A stretch of 59,139 bases of DNA from positions 1 to 59,139 of the forward strand of contig CAZWFE010000013.1 in NCBI GenBank assembly GCA_964633145.1, in the 5' to 3' direction. The translations under genes and the position numbers were made by a program. Under the pieces are notes generated by a model. It searched no databases and was not told where the DNA came from. It saw only the letters and a program-made list of their open reading frames with translations. This DNA comes from CAJXSD01 sp964633145. GTDB taxonomy: Bacteria > Pseudomonadota > Alphaproteobacteria > Rhodobacterales > Rhodobacteraceae. Every line of letters starts with the position of its first letter. Position 1 is the stretch's first letter. Positions 34,052 to 44,026 of this stretch are shown one piece after another.

Positions 34052-35206
34052 ATGAAAAACTCAACCCGGGGAACCGTAGATCCCTTTATTGTGATGGATG
34101 TTATGGAATCGGCACGTCAGGCCGAGGCCGATGGCCGACATATTATTCACATGGAGGTGGGTCAGCCCAGCACGGCCGCGCCGGTTAAGGCATTGAAATC
34201 AGTGGAAACTGCGCTGGGTGATGATGCTATGGGCTACACCGTTGCACTGGGCTTGCCCGAACTTCGGCGTAAAATCGCCGACCTGTATGGGACGTGGTAT
34301 AATCTGGATCTGGACCCAAACCGCATTGTGATCACACCCGGATCGTCGGGCGCGTTTATTTTGGCATTCACATCTTTGTTCGACAGCGGTCAGCGCGTTG
34401 GGATCGGGGCGCCGGGGTATCCCAGTTATCGCCAAATTTTGCGCGCCTTGGATCTGGTGCCGGTCGATATTGAAACGACACTGGCACATCGGTATCAACC
34501 CGCGCCAAGCGATGTGGCTGCGCATGATTTGGCAGGGTTATTGGTGGCCTCGCCTGCGAATCCAACGGGTACAATGTTGGGTCGTGATGCTTTGGGGGCT
34601 TTGATTGATGCGACACAGGCCCATGGGGCATCCTTTGTCAGTGATGAAATCTATCACGGTATTGAATATGATGCCAAAGCGGTCACAGCCTTGGAATTGT
34701 CGGATGATGTCTATGTGATCAATTCGTTTTCAAAATATTTTTCTATGACAGGCTGGCGCGTGGGCTGGATGGTGGTTCCGCCCGATCATGTGCGTCGCGT
34801 CGAACGCTTGGTGCAAAATATGTTTATCTGTTCGCCCCATGTATCCCAAGTCGCCGCGCTAGCTGCGTTAGAGGCGGGTGATGAATTGGATGAAAACCTA
34901 GCCGTCTATCACCGCAACCGCGATTTGATGATGCAAGGATTGCCAAAGGCCGGATTTCGCAAAATTGCGCCACCGGATGGGGCATTTTATGTCTATGCGG
35001 ATGTGGCCGAGTTTACGCAAAATTCATTGGAATTTGCCCGTGATATTTTGGATACTGTTGGCGTTGCTGTCACACCGGGGTTGGATTTTGATCCCAAGCG
35101 GGGGGCCACAACCTTGCGGTTTTCATATGCGCGCCAAACCGCTGATATCCAAGAAGGATTAGAGCGTTTGCAAACCTTTATGCGTCAAAGGGGGCATATT
35201 GAGTGA
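34052..35206 (+). CDS. PLP-dependent aminotransferase, class I/II
   Basis: A 384-residue aspartate aminotransferase-fold enzyme. Motifs: TPGSSGAF, the PANPTG loop, SDEIYHGIEY, and the PLP lysine in NSFSKYFSMTGWRVGW. Substrate specificity cannot be fixed from the sequence. The ATG 34052 follows GGAGTG; the longer frame upstream is antisense to the M48 gene. Its stop overlaps the next start by one base (TGATG). Confidence 0.92.
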   Translation: MKNSTRGTVDPFIVMDVMESARQAEADGRHIIHMEVGQPSTAAPVKALKSVETALGDDAMGYTVALGLPELRRKIADLYGTWYNLDLDPNRIVITPGSSGAFILAFTSLFDSGQRVGIGAPGYPSYRQILRALDLVPVDIETTLAHRYQPAPSDVAAHDLAGLLVASPANPTGTMLGRDALGALIDATQAHGASFVSDEIYHGIEYDAKAVTALELSDDVYVINSFSKYFSMTGWRVGWMVVPPDHVRRVERLVQNMFICSPHVSQVAALAALEAGDELDENLAVYHRNRDLMMQGLPKAGFRKIAPPDGAFYVYADVAEFTQNSLEFARDILDTVGVAVTPGLDFDPKRGATTLRFSYARQTADIQEGLERLQTFMRQRGHIE

Positions 35207-36447
35207 TGTCATTTTCGCGGTGGATCTTGGTTTGGATGATGTCACTTTGGATGGGGCTGGTGCAGGCTGTGCCCCCGGCTGTGGCCCAAGATCAGCTGGG
35301 CGCCGTTGCGCGGATTGATCCGGTCCGATCATTGGCCCAAGATGCGCGTGACGCGGGTATCACGGTGCAGCTATACCTAAGCCAAGGTGTGCCATATCGC
35401 GTCTATCTGTTGGATGAACCCAGGCGGTTGATTTTGGAATTTAACCGGTTGGATTTTTCCGGATTTACTGTTGGGAATTTTGATCAATCTGACGGCATCA
35501 CTGGCGTGCGCTATGGCCAGTTGCAGGATGGTTGGTCGCGTATGGTGTTTGATTTGGCCCAACCATTGCGGGTTGCACAATCAGGGCTGGCAATTGCTGC
35601 GGGCGATCAAACGGGTTTGTTGACATTGGAATTGACAGCAACGACGGCGGCAGAATTTGCCAGCGTTGCAGGCCCGCCAAATCGCCAAGTCGTGGCAGGG
35701 TTGCCACCTGCTTCGATCACGCGCAAAACCCGTGATCGCAATGCGCCATTTGTGGTTGCCATTGATCCAGGACATGGCGGCATAGATCCGGGCGCACAGG
35801 TCGGTGACGCAGCCGAGGCTGATTTGATGCTGTCCTTGGGGCGCATGTTGCGCGACGCATTGCGCCGAAATGACAATGTGCGCGTGGTCATGACCCGCGA
35901 TCAGGATGTGTTTGTGCCACTAGAACAGCGCATCGAAATCGCCCATGCCGAGGCGGCGGATGTTTTCATATCGCTGCATGCGGATATCGTGACCGAAGGG
36001 CAGGCCAGTGGCGCAACGGTCTATACTCTGTCCGAACAGGCGACAGATACGGCATCGGCAAAACTGGCCGCGCGCCATGACCGAACAGAAATTTTGGCTG
36101 GCGTCGATCTAAGTGGCGCCGATGACGAAGTGACCGGTATTTTGATGGAGCTGGCACGCCAAGAAACCCAACCGCGTTCGATTGCCTTGGCCAAGGTGCT
36201 TGTGCGTGAATTTGATCGATCCCTAGATCACGTGAATGGGCGTCCGCATCGCGGGGCTGATTTTTCGGTGCTTAAGGCGGCCGATATTCCGTCTGTCTTG
36301 GTCGAGGCTGGTTTTATGTCGTCGCCTAAAGATCTGAAAAACCTTAAAAATACCGAATGGCGCCAGTCATTTGCAGATGCGATTATGCGGGCGGTGCTGG
36401 AATGGAAAGACCAAGACGCGGCGGCGGCAACGCTGCGCCGTCAATGA
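35206..36447 (+). CDS. N-acetylmuramoyl-L-alanine amidase (AMIN plus Amidase_3)
   Basis: A 413-residue exported amidase. Signal peptide to about residue 27, an AMIN targeting domain (about 35-135), and an Amidase_3 catalytic domain (about 185-410) with zinc ligands in DPGHGGIDPGA, the Glu in AEADLML, and the His in SLHAD. It cuts the amide between MurNAc and the peptide during cell separation. Start by TGATG overlap with the aminotransferase. It is followed by the PBP1A gene, another wall enzyme. Confidence 0.95.
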   Translation: MSFSRWILVWMMSLWMGLVQAVPPAVAQDQLGAVARIDPVRSLAQDARDAGITVQLYLSQGVPYRVYLLDEPRRLILEFNRLDFSGFTVGNFDQSDGITGVRYGQLQDGWSRMVFDLAQPLRVAQSGLAIAAGDQTGLLTLELTATTAAEFASVAGPPNRQVVAGLPPASITRKTRDRNAPFVVAIDPGHGGIDPGAQVGDAAEADLMLSLGRMLRDALRRNDNVRVVMTRDQDVFVPLEQRIEIAHAEAADVFISLHADIVTEGQASGATVYTLSEQATDTASAKLAARHDRTEILAGVDLSGADDEVTGILMELARQETQPRSIALAKVLVREFDRSLDHVNGRPHRGADFSVLKAADIPSVLVEAGFMSSPKDLKNLKNTEWRQSFADAIMRAVLEWKDQDAAAATLRRQ

Positions 36448-36498
36448 TTAAACCCCGCGATCTGACACAGGTTTTCGGCAAATTTCAGCACAAGCCTT

Positions 36499-36527
36499 TT
36501 GACCTTGGGCATTGGGGCGCTTATAAC
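36499..36527 (+). promoter_or_regulatory. Promoter of the PBP1A gene
   Basis: TTGACC and TATAAC are spaced by 17 bases, 29 bases before the chosen GTG start, a near-consensus sigma-70 promoter. Confidence 0.7.
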
Positions 36528-36555
36528 ACACAGACATCGTGATCAGGGGGTCGGC

Positions 36556-39108
36556 GTGTTTCGCTTTATACTAAGCTTTTTCGGGGCTATCTTCACCGCC
36601 CTTACTTTGGGGATCATCGCCTTTGCTCTGTCGCTGGGCGCGGTGTTTTGGATTTATGGGCGCGATCTGCCCAGTCATGCGTCCTTGGCCCAATATCACC
36701 CGCCGACGATCAGCCGGATTTATTCATCCCAAGGGCGTTTGATTGACGAATTTGCCAAAGAACGCCGCCTGTTTACACCCGCCGAAGAAATTCCCGTGCT
36801 GATCAAGCAGGCGTTTATTTCGGCTGAGGATAAAAATTTCTATAACCATCCCGGTTATGATCTGCGCGGGATTGCATCCGCGGCTGTCGACGCTGCGCGA
36901 TCACGCGGGTCAAACCTGCGCGGGGCGTCAACGATCACGCAACAGGTGATGAAAAATTTCCTGCTGGATGGATCGCGGCGTATTGAACGTAAAATCAAAG
37001 AAATCATCCTAGCCACGCGCATTGAACAAACGCTGACCAAAGAAAAGATCCTTGAACTGTATTTGAACGAAATTTTTCTGGGTCAAAATTCGTATGGTGT
37101 GACGGCAGCGGCGCAGACCTATTTCAACAAAACATTGGCGGAATTGGCCCCGCATGAGGCTGCGTTTTTGGCGTCCTTGCCCAAGGCACCGTCCGATTAT
37201 CACCCCGTGCGCCGCAAAGATCGCCTGCTGCAACGGCGCAATTATGTGCTGCGCGAAATGCTGCAAAATGGCTATCTAGATCAGGCCACCTATGAAACTG
37301 AACGCGCCCAGCCGCTGCGGTCGGTGCAAAATGGCGATTTCGACAGTTTCCGCGCCGTATTGCCGCCGCGCGATTATTTTACGGATGAAATTCGCCGCCA
37401 GCTGACCCGCACCTTTGGAGAAGATGAATTTTTCACCGCAGGGATGAGCGTGCGTGCGACCATCGACCCCGAAATGCAAAAAGTCGCGGCGACAGCATTG
37501 CAGCGGGCATTGGAAAAATACGACCGCAACCAAGGTGTGTGGCGCGGCACGGGCTTGCGCATTGATTTGACCCAGTTGGACGCCAAAACCACATGGCGCG
37601 ATGCGCTAAACGATCTGCGGGTATCGCGGACGATTTATTTGGATAACCAATGGTATCCGGCCGTTGTTTTGGGATTCGAAGGGGGTAAAGCCCGCATCGG
37701 TATTGATGGGGTTGATGATGATCCCGAGGGGCATTGGATTACCGAACGTGATGTGACATGGGCGCGCAAATTGCGCGACGATGGCGAATTGGGCCCACAG
37801 GCCAAACGCGCGCAGGATTTGTTGGATTTGGGCGATGTCGTTTATGTTCGCGCCATCACCAAAGACGAAGACGGCAGTTTTATTCGCTGGTCGTTGCGCC
37901 AAACCAGCGACGTGCAGGGCGCCTTTATGGCGATGGACGTCAATTCGGGCCGTGTGATCGCGATGCAAGGTGGATTTGATTACCAAACATCTGTGTTCAA
38001 CCGCGCCACACAGGCTGACCGCCAACCGGGATCCAGTTTCAAACCTTTTGTCTATGCCTCGGCCCTAGATAGTGGATATTCCCCCGCGACGATTGTGATT
38101 GACGCACCGATCGAGGTTGACACCCCCCAAGGTCTGTGGCGCCCCAAAAACGCGTCAAACCAGTTTTATGGCCCAACGCCCCTGCGCACAGGCATCGAAC
38201 GGTCGCGAAATTTGATGACCATCCGTTTGGCACAGGTTGTGGGCATGGATACCATTGCTGATTATGCCGAAAAATTTGGCGTGTATTCCAATATGGGCCG
38301 GTTTTTGGCCAATTCATTGGGGTCTGAGGAAACCACATTATTCAAAATGGTGGCGGCCTATGCGATGTTTGCCAATGGGGGCGAACGGGTGGAACCCACT
38401 TTGGTGGACCGGATACAGGATCGGTTTGGCAAAACCGTGTACCGCCACGATCAACGCCGCTGTTTGAATTGTGATTTGGAACGGTTATCAGATGGCAAAG
38501 GCCCCTATATCGTGTCAAACCGCGAACGCGTGATGGATGCGATTACGGCCTATCAGTTGACATCCATGATGAAGGGCGTTGTCGATCGCGGCACGGCCGC
38601 ATCCTATGTCAATCTGCCTGTGCCTGCAGCAGGCAAAACAGGAACCACCAATGATGCCAAGGACGCGTGGTTTGTTGGCTTTACGTCGAACATCGTGGCT
38701 GGGTGTTACATCGGCTATGATATTCCGCGTCCCATGGGGCGGGGTACATCAGGCGGCGGCATGTGCGGTCCTGTGTTCAATGAATTTATGCTGGCAGCGG
38801 TCGAAAAATTCGGCGGCGGTCCGTTTCGTGTGCCCGAAGGCGGCGTTTTCATCAACATCGACCGCAGCACGGGCGCGCGGCTAAGTGATGATGCGCAGGG
38901 CGATTATGTGGTCGCCGAATATTTCCGAGAAGGCGAAGAGCCCGTGTTTGGCGTGACATTCGATGGTGGCTTTGCCATGGGCGGCAATTTTGAGATCATC
39001 CGCCTAGATGGGTCAGACACAAAAACGGTGACCACCTCAACGGGCAATCAGGTCAAAATCGGTCCCAAGGCCACGCTTGGTACGCTTAGCTCAGGCGGGC
39101 TATATTAA
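36556..39108 (+). CDS. mrcA: Penicillin-binding protein 1A, bifunctional
   Basis: An 850-residue class A PBP. A membrane anchor (about 5-30) precedes the GT51 glycosyltransferase domain with SAEDKNFYNHPGYD and STITQQVMKNFLL. An OB-like domain follows, then the transpeptidase domain with SSFKPF (SxxK), SRN (SxN) and KTGTT. It polymerises and cross-links peptidoglycan. The GTG at 36556 has an AGGGGG SD and follows a strong promoter; an upstream in-frame ATG would place the protein start inside the promoter. Confidence 0.95.
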   Translation: MFRFILSFFGAIFTALTLGIIAFALSLGAVFWIYGRDLPSHASLAQYHPPTISRIYSSQGRLIDEFAKERRLFTPAEEIPVLIKQAFISAEDKNFYNHPGYDLRGIASAAVDAARSRGSNLRGASTITQQVMKNFLLDGSRRIERKIKEIILATRIEQTLTKEKILELYLNEIFLGQNSYGVTAAAQTYFNKTLAELAPHEAAFLASLPKAPSDYHPVRRKDRLLQRRNYVLREMLQNGYLDQATYETERAQPLRSVQNGDFDSFRAVLPPRDYFTDEIRRQLTRTFGEDEFFTAGMSVRATIDPEMQKVAATALQRALEKYDRNQGVWRGTGLRIDLTQLDAKTTWRDALNDLRVSRTIYLDNQWYPAVVLGFEGGKARIGIDGVDDDPEGHWITERDVTWARKLRDDGELGPQAKRAQDLLDLGDVVYVRAITKDEDGSFIRWSLRQTSDVQGAFMAMDVNSGRVIAMQGGFDYQTSVFNRATQADRQPGSSFKPFVYASALDSGYSPATIVIDAPIEVDTPQGLWRPKNASNQFYGPTPLRTGIERSRNLMTIRLAQVVGMDTIADYAEKFGVYSNMGRFLANSLGSEETTLFKMVAAYAMFANGGERVEPTLVDRIQDRFGKTVYRHDQRRCLNCDLERLSDGKGPYIVSNRERVMDAITAYQLTSMMKGVVDRGTAASYVNLPVPAAGKTGTTNDAKDAWFVGFTSNIVAGCYIGYDIPRPMGRGTSGGGMCGPVFNEFMLAAVEKFGGGPFRVPEGGVFINIDRSTGARLSDDAQGDYVVAEYFREGEEPVFGVTFDGGFAMGGNFEIIRLDGSDTKTVTTSTGNQVKIGPKATLGTLSSGGLY

Positions 39109-39144
39109 CGCATTGCGAACCTATAAATCTGTTCTTGGTCCATC

Positions 39145-39173
39145 TTGCCACATGTGTCGGGCTGGGATAATGA
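39145..39173 (+). promoter_or_regulatory. Candidate prfB promoter
   Basis: TTGCCA and TAATGA are spaced by 17 bases, 45 bases before prfB. Confidence 0.5.
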
Positions 39174-39217
39174 GGGCGCAAGAGTGATAAATCAAATACT
39201 GACGAACAAGGTGAAAC

Positions 39218-40345
39218 ATGCGCGCAGATATTCAAAATATGGTTTCTGAAATCAACAAATCCTTGGATTTGTTGCGCCAGCGCATGGGGTGGGAAACGGT
39301 CCATCATCGCCTAGAAGAATTCAACGCCCGCGTCGAAGATCCCGATCTGTGGAACGATCCTGAGAATGCGCAGAAATTGATGCGCGAACGTCAGGCTTTG
39401 GTTGATTCTGTGTCCAATCACGACAGCATGCAGCAGGATTTGAACGATAACATCGAATTGATGGAATTGGGCGAAATGGAGGACGATCAAGAGGTCGTCG
39501 AAGATGCCGAAAACGCCATTCGCGCCTTGGTCAAAAAAGCCGCCGCCAAAGAGCTTGAGGCCTTGTTGAACGGCGAAGCGGATGCCAATGATACCTTTCT
39601 TGAGGTCCATTCAGGCGCAGGCGGCACCGAAAGCTGCGATTGGGCATCTATGCTGGCACGCATGTATGTGCGGTGGGCGGAAAAATCGGGCTATACCGTT
39701 GAAATGCAATCCGAAACCCCAGGAGAAGAGGCCGGAATCAAGTCCGTGACCTATAAAATCACGGGGCACAATGCCTATGGCTGGTTAAAATCCGAAAGCG
39801 GCGTGCATCGCTTGGTGCGGATTTCACCCTTTGACAGTGCTGCAAAACGGCATACGTCGTTTTGTTCGGTCTGGGTCTATCCTGTTGTGGATGACAACAT
39901 TGATATTCAGGTCAATCCAGCGGACATTCGTATTGATACATTCCGATCCTCGGGCGCGGGTGGACAGCACGTCAATACAACAGATTCGGCCGTGCGGATT
40001 ACACACAATCCAACAGGGATCGTTGTGACCAGTTCCGAAAAATCGCAACACCAAAACCGTGATATCGCGATGAAGGCGTTGAAATCGCGCCTGTATCAGA
40101 TGGAATTGGATCGCCGCAATGCCGCCATCAATGAGGCGCATGAAAACAAAGGCGACGCAGGCTGGGGCAACCAAATCCGGTCTTATGTCTTGCAGCCCTA
40201 TCAAATGGTCAAAGACCTGCGCACAGGGCATGAAACATCCGATACCAAGGGTGTTTTGGATGGCGATCTAGATGCCTTTATGGCGGCGACTTTGGCGATG
40301 GATGTATCTGGCAAATCGCGTGCGGATGCGAACAGCATAGATTGA
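39218..40345 (+). CDS. prfB: Peptide chain release factor 2
   Basis: A 375-residue RF2. The tripeptide motif SPF, which reads UGA and UAA, is in RISPFDS, and the GGQ motif is in SSGAGGQHVNTT. It releases finished proteins at stop codons. The frame is continuous from the ATG, so the +1 programmed frameshift found near codon 26 in E. coli is absent. Confidence 0.97.
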   Translation: MRADIQNMVSEINKSLDLLRQRMGWETVHHRLEEFNARVEDPDLWNDPENAQKLMRERQALVDSVSNHDSMQQDLNDNIELMELGEMEDDQEVVEDAENAIRALVKKAAAKELEALLNGEADANDTFLEVHSGAGGTESCDWASMLARMYVRWAEKSGYTVEMQSETPGEEAGIKSVTYKITGHNAYGWLKSESGVHRLVRISPFDSAAKRHTSFCSVWVYPVVDDNIDIQVNPADIRIDTFRSSGAGGQHVNTTDSAVRITHNPTGIVVTSSEKSQHQNRDIAMKALKSRLYQMELDRRNAAINEAHENKGDAGWGNQIRSYVLQPYQMVKDLRTGHETSDTKGVLDGDLDAFMAATLAMDVSGKSRADANSID

Positions 40346-40504
40346 TCATCCAACGGTCATAACCACTGTACCAACGCAGGATCCGGCCCACGATCCAATC
40401 AAAATTCATAAGTCATTTTGATAATTTATAGCCCATTACTAATCAGATGGGTGTTTTGTCCGTTAAGCTATTCGACGATTATCGCGGACAAAGGACACCA
40501 TAGA

Positions 40505-42352
40505 ATGCACAGCATCATAGGTTTTATACAAGCCAGACGGTTGGTCACGGTTTTAGGATTGGCATTGTCTGTGCCAGTCTTGCTGGCACTGGCGCTTGTC
40601 GGGGCACAAATTTGGCAGCAAAACACGAAATACACTAAAATCATCGAAGTCAATGATGTGGTCCAATTCAGCAGGATTGGCATGGATTTGGTCGATGCAC
40701 TTAGCCGCGAACGCACGGCTGCGCTGCCCTTTGTTGCCACACGTGGCAAAGATGGCCTTGAGGCGTACCAAGCCAGTATTGTGGTCACTGACCAAGTTAT
40801 TGAGAAAATCTTGGTCGACATTCAAAACCTGCGTGCAATCGAAATAAACGATACAATCACCCAAGATTTGGACCTGATTGTGGAGGCTTTGGCAAATATT
40901 GCAACATTGCGTCAAGACACCCAAGTCATAACCTATTCGGCGTTTGACGTGATTGAACTTTATAGTGCCATCAATCAAATCGTGATTGATTTCGTCGAAG
41001 ACGCCGTGGCATTTTCCGATCACGCCGAGGTGTCGCATAGTTTGGTGACCTCGGTGTATTTATTGAACGCGACAGAATATTTCGCGATGGAACATGCCTT
41101 GGGCGCAGGGGCGTTTCAGGTGGGGCGTTGGGACAAAACCAACATTGCACAGCTGGGTGATATCACCAAACGCCAAGCTGTGTTTTTCAAGAAATTTGAA
41201 CGCTCTGCGCCGCCGGAACAGGCTGAAATGTATCAAACAATGGTCAGCAGCGAACCCTATCAATCCATGTTGGAATTGCGCGACATTGTTGTTGCGTGGG
41301 GTCAATTTGGTAATTTCCAAGGTTACGATCAGGCGCAGTTTATTGAAATTTACAACATGGTCCACGGCGATCTGCGCAGCCTGGGAACCAAGGCGCTGGA
41401 CGATGTGTTGGTCATAATCGACGACAAAATCGCCAGAATCTGGGGCGACTACATGACCATTTTGTGGGGTGCATTGGCGGCGGTAATTGCCACGATTGCG
41501 ATTGCGGGGCTTTTGGTATTGGTGCTGCGGGCGCAGGTCGCGCGTTTGGTTGATGCGGCCAAAGAAATGGCGGGCGGTAATTTGGATATTACTTTGCCAC
41601 GGGCGCATAAAAACGAATTGGGCGCTTTGATTATTGCTTTGGCTGTCTTTCGTGATGAAACCCGCAAAGCGCAAAAATTCGAAGACGAATCCCGCGCGAA
41701 AGCACTGCAAGAAGCATCTGAGGCGTCCCAGCAGGCCAAAGAAAAATTGGAGCAATCACGCTATGTCGCGTCAGAACTGGAACGCGCGGCAACGGCGATT
41801 GAACAACTGTCGCATTCGGTCAATGTGGCCGCAGAAATGGCAGATCAGGCACGCACCAAAAGCACGTCGATCAAGGATAAATCAGATCGCGGTACGCAAA
41901 CTGTTAAAACGGCAATTGCTGCAATGGGCGACATTCGCAACAGTTCTAATGAAATCTCGAACATTACAAAATTGATCGATGAAATTTCATTCCAAACGAA
42001 CCTTTTGGCGTTGAATGCGCGGGTCGAGGCGGCACGCGCAGGCGCTGCGGGGCGTGGGTTTGCGGTGGTCGCCGCCGAGGTTCAGCAATTGGCGGCGCGC
42101 TCGGCCAAGGCGGCCAGTGATATTTCCGAACTGATCGTACAAAGCACAAAGCAAGTGCAATATGGTTCAGAAGTTGTGAACAAATCCGGCGAAGCTTTGG
42201 ATGATATCGCCGATGGTATTTTTGAAGTGGCCGAGGTCATTCAAAATGTATCTGCCACGGTTCGCGAACAATCGACCGCGATTGGCGAAATCAACAAAAC
42301 CACAGCCGCAATTGATGATACGCTGAAAACCATATTGTCCGACGCAGCCTAA
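40505..42352 (+). CDS. Methyl-accepting chemotaxis protein with NIT sensor domain
   Basis: A 615-residue chemoreceptor. Membrane segment near 13-35, a large helical periplasmic domain of the nitrate/nitrite-sensing (NIT) type (about 50-300), a second membrane segment near 315-340, HAMP, and an MCP signalling domain with the hairpin tip around NLLALNARVEAARAG. It would signal to CheA. No CheR-binding pentapeptide is seen at the C-terminus. No che gene is in the window. The ATG at 40505 follows AAAGGA. Confidence 0.9.
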   Translation: MHSIIGFIQARRLVTVLGLALSVPVLLALALVGAQIWQQNTKYTKIIEVNDVVQFSRIGMDLVDALSRERTAALPFVATRGKDGLEAYQASIVVTDQVIEKILVDIQNLRAIEINDTITQDLDLIVEALANIATLRQDTQVITYSAFDVIELYSAINQIVIDFVEDAVAFSDHAEVSHSLVTSVYLLNATEYFAMEHALGAGAFQVGRWDKTNIAQLGDITKRQAVFFKKFERSAPPEQAEMYQTMVSSEPYQSMLELRDIVVAWGQFGNFQGYDQAQFIEIYNMVHGDLRSLGTKALDDVLVIIDDKIARIWGDYMTILWGALAAVIATIAIAGLLVLVLRAQVARLVDAAKEMAGGNLDITLPRAHKNELGALIIALAVFRDETRKAQKFEDESRAKALQEASEASQQAKEKLEQSRYVASELERAATAIEQLSHSVNVAAEMADQARTKSTSIKDKSDRGTQTVKTAIAAMGDIRNSSNEISNITKLIDEISFQTNLLALNARVEAARAGAAGRGFAVVAAEVQQLAARSAKAASDISELIVQSTKQVQYGSEVVNKSGEALDDIADGIFEVAEVIQNVSATVREQSTAIGEINKTTAAIDDTLKTILSDAA

Positions 42353-42393
42353 GCGGCCCTTGGGCCCAGTTTTGGGTCCATCGCCTACATATT

Positions 42394-42428
42394 CACCCGT
42401 CCATTCGTTTTTGGGCGGGTGTTTTTTT
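42394..42428 (+). terminator. Terminator after the chemoreceptor gene
   Basis: Stem CACCCGTCC/GGGCGGGTG followed by seven T. Confidence 0.85.
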
Positions 42429-42541
42429 GGCACTTTTTTATTGGCATTGCGGAAAAAAATATAGATAACTTGCCAAACGCGCCACACGCACGACAGGGGC
42501 CAAAGGCGTTATAGGGGCCGAAATCACGACAGGGGAACATA

Positions 42542-43948
42542 ATGGATATCCTGGATTTAGATGCAGTGGATTTGGTCGCACTTATCCGCCAAGGCAAAGT
42601 CAGCGCGGTTGAGGTCATGCAACAAACGCTGTCCCGCGTGGCTGCCGTAAACCCCAAACATACTGCGATTGTGTCGATGGCCGACACTGATACCATTTTG
42701 CATGCGGCACGCGCCCAAGATGCACAGGCCGATAAATCAGGTGCGTTATTCGGTTTGCCATTGGCCGTCAAAGATCTGTCAAATGCCCAAGGCTTTCCCA
42801 CATCTATGGGATCAGCTGCCTTTCCAATGAAACCCGCCGACCAGGACGACCTGTTTGTTGCCCGCATGCGCGCGGCGGGGGCCAATATTTTTGGCAAAAC
42901 AAATACGCCTGAATTTGGCTTGGGCAGTCATACGTTCAACCCTGTCCACGGCACCACGTCCAACGCCTATGATACCACACGTTCGGCGGGGGGATCATCG
43001 GGCGGGGCTGCGGTGGCATTGGCCACACGGATGGTGGCGATTGCGGATGGGTCGGATATGATGGGATCGCTGCGCAATCCGGCAGGGTGGAACAACGTCT
43101 ATGGCATGCGCCCTACATGGGGTTTGGTGCCCAGTGAACCCTTGGGCGATACATTTGGTCAACAGTTGGCGACCAATGGCCCAATGGCGCGCAGCCCGCG
43201 TGATTTGGCCCTGTTGCTGGGGGTCCAATCGGGGCCAGATCCGCGCCAGCCCCATGGCCGTACGGCCCAAGATTTTCTGACCGATATGCAAAGCCACAGC
43301 CTAAGCGGTGCGCGCATCGGGTATTTGGGATCATGGGAATTGCCCACGGAACCCGGGATTATGGAAATAACCCAAGACGCGGTGCAGAATTTGGAAAATT
43401 TGGGGGCACGCGTTGATGTCGTAGATGCGCCCTTTGATATGGATGCGTTGTGGCAGGCTTGGACCACATTGCGCCACTGGGCCGTTTGTGCGGGGTTGTT
43501 TGCCCTCTATGACAATCCCAAAACACGCGATTTGTTAAAGCCCGCTGCCGTGTGGGAAATTGAAAACGGTTTGAAATTATCCGTCATCGACATTCATCGT
43601 GCATCGGTGATCCGCAGCCAATGGTACATGCGCGCGGCCGCGTTGTTTGACACATATGATGCAGTGATACTGCCATCTGCACAGACATGGCCCTTTGACA
43701 AAACATGGGTGCATCCGACTGACATTAATGGAGTAGCGATGGACACCTATCATCGCTGGATGCAGGTTGTGATCCCAGCTGGTTTGATCGGTTTGCCGGT
43801 CGTGAACCTGCCGATTGGGTTTGGCGAAACTGGCCTGCCTGCGGGGATGCAGTTGATTGGGGCCAAGGGATCTGATGCGCGCCTGTTGGGCTATGCACAG
43901 GATTGGCATGTGGCACACCCCTATACCCAGACCGCGCCCGCCATCTGA
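42542..43948 (+). CDS. Amidase signature family enzyme
   Basis: A 468-residue amidase with the Ser-cisSer-Lys triad: Lys in LPLAVKDL, Ser residues in RSAGGSSGGAAVAL and DMMGSLRNPAGWN. The family cleaves amide bonds. GatA is a relative, but no gatB or gatC is nearby and the sequence resembles stand-alone amidases. The substrate is unknown. Confidence 0.9.
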   Translation: MDILDLDAVDLVALIRQGKVSAVEVMQQTLSRVAAVNPKHTAIVSMADTDTILHAARAQDAQADKSGALFGLPLAVKDLSNAQGFPTSMGSAAFPMKPADQDDLFVARMRAAGANIFGKTNTPEFGLGSHTFNPVHGTTSNAYDTTRSAGGSSGGAAVALATRMVAIADGSDMMGSLRNPAGWNNVYGMRPTWGLVPSEPLGDTFGQQLATNGPMARSPRDLALLLGVQSGPDPRQPHGRTAQDFLTDMQSHSLSGARIGYLGSWELPTEPGIMEITQDAVQNLENLGARVDVVDAPFDMDALWQAWTTLRHWAVCAGLFALYDNPKTRDLLKPAAVWEIENGLKLSVIDIHRASVIRSQWYMRAAALFDTYDAVILPSAQTWPFDKTWVHPTDINGVAMDTYHRWMQVVIPAGLIGLPVVNLPIGFGETGLPAGMQLIGAKGSDARLLGYAQDWHVAHPYTQTAPAI

Positions 43949-44026
43949 TCGGGGCGTGGCCAGGGGCTTGATTTGTGATAGCGCTTGCGTCACTGTGGTG
44001 TGAAAAACCACGGGAATTTTTATAGT

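Noticed and set aside
39218..39320. Programmed frameshift in prfB
   Set aside because: The frame is open from the ATG through the GGQ motif; no internal TGA is present near codon 26.
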